Below are positions 59,576-64,000 of a DNA stretch of 64,000 nucleotides, in pieces. The notes beneath the pieces are model-generated. The model was given only the letters and a program-made list of their open reading frames with translations, was not told where the DNA came from and ran no database searches. The position numbers and the translations under genes are program-made. Every line of letters begins with the position of its first letter. Position 1 is the first letter of the stretch. This DNA is from Maricaulis sp034670125 (GTDB lineage Bacteria > Pseudomonadota > Alphaproteobacteria > Caulobacterales > Maricaulaceae). The stretch is from the NCBI RefSeq assembly GCF_034670125.1, contig NZ_JAXMOC010000002.1:248001-312000 (forward strand). Direction: 5' to 3'.

Positions 59576-60904
59576 CTACATCAACATCGTCATCGGATCT
59601 TCGACATAGGTCTTGAAGGCCTGCAGCCACTTCGCACCTGTCGCACCGTCAACGACGCGGTGGTCGCAGGTCAGCGTCACCGTCATCACCATGGCGATGG
59701 CCAGGGCGCCGTCCTTGACGACCGGGCGCTGCTCGCCGGCCCCGACCGACAAGATCATGCCCTGCGGCGGATTGATGATGGAGGCGAAGCTGTCGATGCC
59801 GAACATGCCCAGATTGGACAGCGAGAAGGTGCCGCCCTGGAATTCTTCCGGCTTCAGCTTGCGATCACGGGCGCGTGCCGCGAGGTCTTTCGACTCGCGG
59901 GAGATCTGCACCAGGCCCTTTTGATCCGCATCGGCGATGATCGGGGTGATCAGCCCGCCTTCAATGGCCACGGCCATGGAGACATCGGCATGCTTGTGGC
60001 GGGCAATCATGCCGCCCTCGATCCAGGACGAGTTGGCGGCCGGGACTTTCTTCAGGGCCAGGCCGGAGGCCTTGATCAGGATGTCATTGACCGAAACCTT
60101 GTCGCCATCCTTCTCGGCGGCGGCATTCACGCGCTTGCGGAAATCCATCAGCGCGTCGATCCGGCAATCAACCGTCAGCGGGAAATGCGGGATATCGCGG
60201 AAGCTGTCCGCCAGGCGCTTGGCCGAGATCTTGGTGATCCTGTCGGCCTTTTCGACCTCGTAGCGGTCGCGGGCAATGCCATAGGCCTTGAGCGGGTCGT
60301 CCATGTCGACGGGCTTGGCAGCGGGGGCCTCGGAGGGCGTTGATGCAGCCGCCTGTGACGGCTGGGCGTTCTCGACATCGCGTTTGACGATCCGGCCATA
60401 GGGGCCTGATCCGTCGATGATTTTGAGGTCCAGCCCCTTGTCGGCGGCGATGCGCTTGGCCAGCGGGCTGGCCTTGATGCGGTCGCCGTCCTTTTTTTCT
60501 CCCCTGCTTGCGGGGGAGATGTCGGCCTTGCCGGCAGAGGGGGCCGAAGCCGCAGGCTTCGTGGCCGACGTGGCGTCTTTCTTGGTGTCATCGCCCCCAT
60601 CGACCCGACCTTCGGTCGCCCCACTCCCCCCGTCTTCGACAGGGGAAGAAATCTCCGTTTCACCCTCTTCCAGCAAGATCGCGATAACGGCATTGACCTT
60701 GACGCCTTCAGTGCCGTCCTCGACCAGGATCTTGCCGACCGTGCCTTCATCGACGGCCTCGACTTCCATCGTCGCCTTGTCGGTCTCGATCTCGGCCAAG
60801 ACCATGCCGCTCTCGACGGTATCGCCTTCCTTGACGTGCCATTTGGCGAGCGTGCCCTCTTCCATGGTGGGCGACAGGGCGGGCATCAGGATTTCAATCG
60901 ACAT
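59576..60904 (-). CDS. pdhC: Pyruvate dehydrogenase E2, dihydrolipoamide acetyltransferase
   Basis: 442-aa core subunit of the pyruvate dehydrogenase complex, forming acetyl-CoA. The ATG at 60904 starts the lipoyl domain (residues 1-80, lipoyl Lys43 in ETDKATMEV). A linker of about 70 residues leads to the E1/E3-binding domain (IKASPLAKRIAADKGLDL ... GPYGRIVKRDVE), then the catalytic domain with TCDHRVVDGATGAKW (His and Asp) at the end. Part of the linker is encoded by repeat-like DNA. pdhC is separated from pdhB by two small genes on the same strand. Confidence 0.95.
   Translation of the reverse strand: MSIEILMPALSPTMEEGTLAKWHVKEGDTVESGMVLAEIETDKATMEVEAVDEGTVGKILVEDGTEGVKVNAVIAILLEEGETEISSPVEDGGSGATEGRVDGGDDTKKDATSATKPAASAPSAGKADISPASRGEKKDGDRIKASPLAKRIAADKGLDLKIIDGSGPYGRIVKRDVENAQPSQAAASTPSEAPAAKPVDMDDPLKAYGIARDRYEVEKADRITKISAKRLADSFRDIPHFPLTVDCRIDALMDFRKRVNAAAEKDGDKVSVNDILIKASGLALKKVPAANSSWIEGGMIARHKHADVSMAVAIEGGLITPIIADADQKGLVQISRESKDLAARARDRKLKPEEFQGGTFSLSNLGMFGIDSFASIINPPQGMILSVGAGEQRPVVKDGALAIAMVMTVTLTCDHRVVDGATGAKWLQAFKTYVEDPMTMLM
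60495..60547. repeat. REP-like repeat inside the pdhC linker
   Basis: TCTCCCC-TGCTTGC-GGGGGAGA followed by GTCGGCC/GGCAGAGGGGG resembles the short palindromic repeats seen between genes at 44863 and 45941. A second CCCCC/GGGG hairpin lies at 60600-60645. Both are in frame within the E2 interdomain linker, where low-complexity sequence is tolerated. Confidence 0.5.
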
Positions 60905-60920
60905 GGTTTCAGTCCTCGCC

Positions 60921-61343
60921 TCAGGCGTCATTGGCGCCCGGTTGGGCCAGTTCGGGGTTGATCTTGGAAGCGTTCTTTTCCCAGTTCGCGCCGTCGAATT
61001 CCTCGAAGCGCAGCTGGAGGTCGGCATCGGCGTCGAGCGCGCGCAGATTGACGCTCCAGCCATCGGGATGCGAGCGCGGCACATAGAAGCTCTTCACGCC
61101 GCATTTCGAGCAGAACAGGTGCTTGGCCTCATGCGTGCCGAACGTATAGGTCGTCAGGCTCTCCGCGCCGCGTTCGATCTTGAAATCGTCTTTCTCGACA
61201 ATGAGATGAATAAAGCCGGTCTTGGCGCAGATCGAGCAATTGCACGACAGGGCCACGACACTGTCCGGCAGGTTCACGGCAAAGCCGACCTCACCGCAAT
61301 GACACTCACCGTGGCGCCAGGATTTGGTGGGGGAGTTGGTCAT
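60921..61343 (-). CDS. GFA/CENP-V-type zinc protein
   Basis: 140-aa protein of the glutathione-dependent formaldehyde-activating family. Cysteine pairs for zinc are in GECHCGEVGF, LSCNCSICAKTGF and LFCSKCGVKSFYVPRS. The family includes S-(hydroxymethyl)glutathione synthase-like proteins, but most members have no proven activity. The ATG at 61343 overlaps the upstream orphan gene's stop by 1 nt (TGATG). It lies 16 bp before pdhC, so it is part of the pdhB-pdhC transcript. Confidence 0.88.
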   Translation of the reverse strand: MTNSPTKSWRHGECHCGEVGFAVNLPDSVVALSCNCSICAKTGFIHLIVEKDDFKIERGAESLTTYTFGTHEAKHLFCSKCGVKSFYVPRSHPDGWSVNLRALDADADLQLRFEEFDGANWEKNASKINPELAQPGANDA

Positions 61344-61753
61344 CAGTAAATCCTGCGGAGTTTGGGCTCGTCGGACGCCACGATATGGCAGCAACTCTCC
61401 ACCCCGAGAAGCACCCAGTGACGAACCTTTTTGTCACCAACAATAAATAGCGGCTCACTTTGCTGTAGCGTGGTGATCAATGACGAGTTCACGATTTCAA
61501 ACATTCCAGGACCAAGGCCAGCCTTCGCAACAGCACCAATCAAACCCGTTTGCTGACGCTCGTCGTCAAAAACACAAAACCAATCCGGGCGTGCCAGAAG
61601 CTCGAACGCCGCTTGTTTCTGGTCGCCAGCACCATGAACGATGATTGTCATGGAGAGTTCGCCAAATTGATGTCGATGCGCCAGCAGTTCATGCGTCCCT
61701 TCAGGAAGCCCTCCATCCCAGTGCGCAAATTCCGCCTCGGCGTAGTCAAACAC
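61343..61753 (-). CDS. Orphan hypothetical protein within the pdh operon
   Basis: 136-aa soluble protein of unknown function, starting with GTG at 61753, 5 bp after the pdhB stop, with GGAG/AGGGA just upstream. It contains THELLAHRHQFGELSMTIIVHG, PDWFCVFDDERQQTGLIG, and ends VLLGVESCCHIVASDEPKLRRIY. No catalytic motif is recognised. Local G+C (about 43-53% by eye) is below that of the flanking pdh genes. The tight spacing on both sides suggests it is translated with the operon despite its foreign look. Confidence 0.65.
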   Translation of the reverse strand: MFDYAEAEFAHWDGGLPEGTHELLAHRHQFGELSMTIIVHGAGDQKQAAFELLARPDWFCVFDDERQQTGLIGAVAKAGLGPGMFEIVNSSLITTLQQSEPLFIVGDKKVRHWVLLGVESCCHIVASDEPKLRRIY

Positions 61754-61758
61754 AATCC

Positions 61759-63150
61759 CTACTCCGCGTAACAGACGGCTTTCACCGCCTTCACGATATC
61801 GTCCACGCCCGGCAGGGAGAGCTTTTCCAGATTGCCGGCATAGGGCAGCGGGACGTCTTTCTGGTGGACACGGGCGGGCGGGGCGTCGAGATAGTCGAAG
61901 GCCTCGGCGGTGACGACGGCAGCGATCTCGGCGCCGACGCCCATGCGGCCCCAGCCCTCTTCGGCGCAGACGATCCGATTGGTCTTCTTGACCGATTCCA
62001 CCACGGTATCCGTGTCCAGCGGACGCAAGGTACGCAGATCGATCACCTCGGCGTCGATGCCCTCGCCGGCCAGGATCTCAGCGGCCTCAAGCGCGTAACC
62101 CACCATGCGGGAATGCGCGGTGATCGTCACGTCAGAACCCGTGCGGCGGATTTTGGCCTTGCCGATCGGCAGGACCCAGTCTTCCACGTCCGGCACGTCA
62201 AAGCTCTCGCCATAGATCAGCTCGTGCTCGAGGAAGACGACCGGGTTGGGATCGCGAATGGCGGCCTTCATCAGGCCCTTGGCGTCGGCAGCGTCATAGG
62301 GCGCGACGACTTTCAGGCCCGGCACATTGGCGTACCAGGAGGAATAGTCGTGGCTGTGCTGGGCACCGACGCGGCTGGCCGCGCCATTGGGACCGCGGAA
62401 AACGATCGGGCAACCCATCTGGCCGCCTGACATGTAGAGCGTCTTGGCGGCGGAGTTGATGATGTGGTCGATGGCCTGCATGGCGAAGTTGAAGGTCATG
62501 AATTCGACGACCGGCTTCAGGCCGTTGAACGCCGCGCCGACACCGAGGCCGGCAAAGCCGTGCTCGGTGATCGGCGTGTCGACCACGCGGCGCGGACCAA
62601 ACTCGTCCAGAAGGCCGCGCGTGACCTTGTAGGCCCCCTGGTATTCGGCGACTTCCTCACCCATCACGAAGACGGTGTCGTCGCGGCGCATCTCCTCGGC
62701 CATCGCATCGCGCAGGGCGTCGCGGACCGTGGTGGAGATCATCTTGGTGCCCTCGGGAATGTCCGGGTCGGAGGCGTCGGGCCGGCTGTATTCGATGACT
62801 TCGACAGAGCCGTCAGACGCCGGCGCCTCATCAGCATCCTCGTCCGACGCGCTCTCGGTTGGCGCTTCAGTCTTGGCTTTGGGCGCCTCGACCGCGCTGG
62901 CATCCTCGCCATCCTCGGCCAGGATGGCGATCGGCGCATTGACCTTCACATTCTCGGTGCCTTCGGCGACCAGGAGCTTGGCGACCACGCCCTCCTCGAC
63001 CGCTTCGACTTCCATCGTCGCCTTGTCGGTCTCGATCTCAGCAATCACGTCACCGCTCTCGACGGTGTCGCCTTCCTTGATGTTCCACTTGGCGAGCGTG
63101 CCCTCTTCCATTGTCGGAGAAAGGGCCGGCATAAGGATTTCAATCGACAT
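61759..63150 (-). CDS. pdhB: Pyruvate dehydrogenase E1 beta subunit with N-terminal lipoyl domain
   Basis: 463-aa thiamine-diphosphate subunit. Residues 1-80 are a lipoyl domain nearly identical to that of E2 (lipoyl Lys43), joined by an acidic Ala/Glu linker to the E1 beta domain (from about residue 135): FVMGEEVAEYQGAYKVTRGLLDEFG, DTPITEHGFAGLGVGAAF, VEFMTFNFAMQAIDHI, QHSHDYSSWYANVPGLKVV, and the C-terminal transketolase domain. This lipoyl-E1 beta fusion is characteristic of alphaproteobacteria. pdhA is not in the window. Confidence 0.96.
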   Translation of the reverse strand: MSIEILMPALSPTMEEGTLAKWNIKEGDTVESGDVIAEIETDKATMEVEAVEEGVVAKLLVAEGTENVKVNAPIAILAEDGEDASAVEAPKAKTEAPTESASDEDADEAPASDGSVEVIEYSRPDASDPDIPEGTKMISTTVRDALRDAMAEEMRRDDTVFVMGEEVAEYQGAYKVTRGLLDEFGPRRVVDTPITEHGFAGLGVGAAFNGLKPVVEFMTFNFAMQAIDHIINSAAKTLYMSGGQMGCPIVFRGPNGAASRVGAQHSHDYSSWYANVPGLKVVAPYDAADAKGLMKAAIRDPNPVVFLEHELIYGESFDVPDVEDWVLPIGKAKIRRTGSDVTITAHSRMVGYALEAAEILAGEGIDAEVIDLRTLRPLDTDTVVESVKKTNRIVCAEEGWGRMGVGAEIAAVVTAEAFDYLDAPPARVHQKDVPLPYAGNLEKLSLPGVDDIVKAVKAVCYAE

Positions 63151-63203
63151 GGCTCTACCTGTCCTGTGTCAAATCTTGTCAAGCGCCGGAGACCGGCACG
63201 GCA

Positions 63204-63614
63204 TCAACCGTTGGCGGCTTCGGGTTTGTAGCGCAGGGCGTGCTCGCGCATCTTGCCGGCAAATTCCATCAGCGTGTTCATCGGGCGGATCAGCACTTCG
63301 ATACGGACCATCTGGCCGGCATCATTGAGGGTGATCTTGTCGATGCCAACGAGGCCCTTGCCCTCCACCGTGCCGGTGAATTCAAGCATCAGCTCATTGC
63401 CGTCGACCCATTCCTGGCGATAGTCGAAGCCCTCGACCACCGTGATCACACCCATCAGGATGTGCAGCAGGTAATGCTTGTCGGCTGACGGCTTCCACAC
63501 CACCGGCGAATGCAGCTCGCAGCCCTCGGCAATGATCGAGGACAGGCGAACAGCATCACGCTCACGCACGGCCTGGTGCCAGTTGTCGAGGAAGTGTTTC
63601 ACTTGCGGGGTCAT
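63204..63614 (-). CDS. NTF2/SnoaL-like small protein
   Basis: 136-aa protein with the SnoaL/NTF2 cone fold: MTPQVKHFLDNWHQAVRERDAVRLSSIIAEGCELHSPVVW, HYLLHILMGVITVVEGFDYRQEW, then a curved sheet ending RIEVLIRPMNTLMEFAGKMREHA. Members act as isomerases, cyclases or ligand-binding proteins; the substrate is unknown. It overlaps the VOC gene by 4 bp (ATGA) and lies 53 bp before pdhB. Confidence 0.88.
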   Translation of the reverse strand: MTPQVKHFLDNWHQAVRERDAVRLSSIIAEGCELHSPVVWKPSADKHYLLHILMGVITVVEGFDYRQEWVDGNELMLEFTGTVEGKGLVGIDKITLNDAGQMVRIEVLIRPMNTLMEFAGKMREHALRYKPEAANG

Positions 63615-64000
63615 GAGCCGGCTCCCGGGTCCGCCTGGAAGAGGCCGAACACATTGTGATCCGGGTCGAGAAAATAGGCCTGCCAGCCCTCACCCGGGAT
63701 TGGAAATTTTTCCATCGCCGGCACGCCGCCAGCTTCGGCGGTGTTGGCGCAGGCCGCATCGATATCATCGACCAGCGCCGTGATCACCGCACCCATCACG
63801 GCAGCGCCCGCTTGCGGGCCATCGCCATGACGTTTGATCAGGCGACCGGACGGCATCCCGTCGGCGGTCACGATTTGCCAGTAACGCACCTCACCGAAGG
63901 ACATCGGTTTGAACGTCCAACCCAGGGCCGCGGTGTAGAAGGCAACCGTAGCGTCGGGGTCGGACGCATGAATTTCGAAATTGGCGAGGCGTGCGGTCAA
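63611..64000 (-). CDS. VOC-family (glyoxalase-like) protein, possibly cut at the window edge
   Basis: 129 aa visible, one vicinal-oxygen-chelate module pair: ANFEIHASDPDATVAFYTAALGWTF, a middle with ADGMPSGRLIKRH, VDDIDAACANTAEAGGVPAMEKFPIPGEGWQAYFLDPDHNVFGLFQADPG. The visible frame begins with TTG at the last three bases of the window; the true start may be that codon or lie just outside. Coupled to the NTF2-like gene. Substrate unknown. Confidence 0.85.
   Translation of the reverse strand: MTARLANFEIHASDPDATVAFYTAALGWTFKPMSFGEVRYWQIVTADGMPSGRLIKRHGDGPQAGAAVMGAVITALVDDIDAACANTAEAGGVPAMEKFPIPGEGWQAYFLDPDHNVFGLFQADPGAGS

Overview
This window is a gene-dense, high-G+C stretch of chromosome from an alphaproteobacterium. 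The order dusB-ntrB-ntrC-ntrY-ntrX-trkA-trkH-dat-hfq-hflX facing mazG, a pyruvate dehydrogenase E1 beta subunit with its own lipoyl domain, RlpA with an SPOR domain, and many secreted metallopeptidases and envelope proteins point to a Caulobacter/Maricaulis/Hyphomonas-like marine lineage. That assignment is inferred from gene content and order only. No transposase, phage gene, rRNA or CRISPR array was seen; one tRNA is present.

Layout. 1-4.2 kb: an RND efflux pump (cut by the left edge) and its periplasmic adaptor. 4.2-8.7 kb: serine dehydratase with a stand-alone Lrp-type effector domain, and the kynABU tryptophan-to-anthranilate operon. 8.8-16.1 kb: a HupE-like membrane protein, an M2 peptidyl-dipeptidase lipoprotein, an M14 carboxypeptidase, the MsrPQ methionine-sulfoxide repair pair and a Tsx-like porin. 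16.1-19.8 kb: a translationally coupled three-gene module (GNAT-nitrilase fusion, second GNAT, RimK-like ATP-grasp ligase) that looks like an uncharacterised small-molecule or peptide-modifying pathway, facing a 42-residue entericidin-like lipoprotein. 20-28 kb: a TPR/FlgO-like membrane protein, tRNA-Ser(UGA), rlpA, a D,D-carboxypeptidase, tmk, holB, tatD and a PhnP-like hydrolase. 28-41.6 kb: mazG against the long ntr/trk/hfq/hflX operon. In this operon both NtrC and NtrX lack the GAFTGA loop, and NtrC is further shortened. 41.6-44.8 kb: ispDF, the CinA C-terminal amidase, a COQ10/RatA-like protein and lipA.

44.8-46.2 kb is a non-coding-rich patch with two direct copies of a ~120-bp repeat flanking a low-G+C orphan gene. 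That gene is followed by a ~130-bp palindromic element. A second copy of the element lies near 59 kb in the same orientation behind another low-G+C orphan gene. The two copies share loop sequences, but parts of their stems differ in sequence while staying self-complementary within each copy. 46.2-50 kb: a SET-domain protein, a DUF6702-like protein and an M1 aminopeptidase. 50-55 kb: three exported bactofilin-like repeat proteins (two are lipoproteins sharing a C-terminal two-Cys motif) around an acyl-ACP synthetase. 55-64 kb: lpdA, several small enzymes, and a pdhB/pdhC cluster interrupted by a GFA-type enzyme and low-G+C orphan genes, ending with NTF2-like and VOC genes.

The best candidates for undescribed biology are the palindromic element behind orphan genes, the GNAT-nitrilase/GNAT/ATP-grasp module, the bactofilin-like lipoprotein set, and the reduced NtrC.
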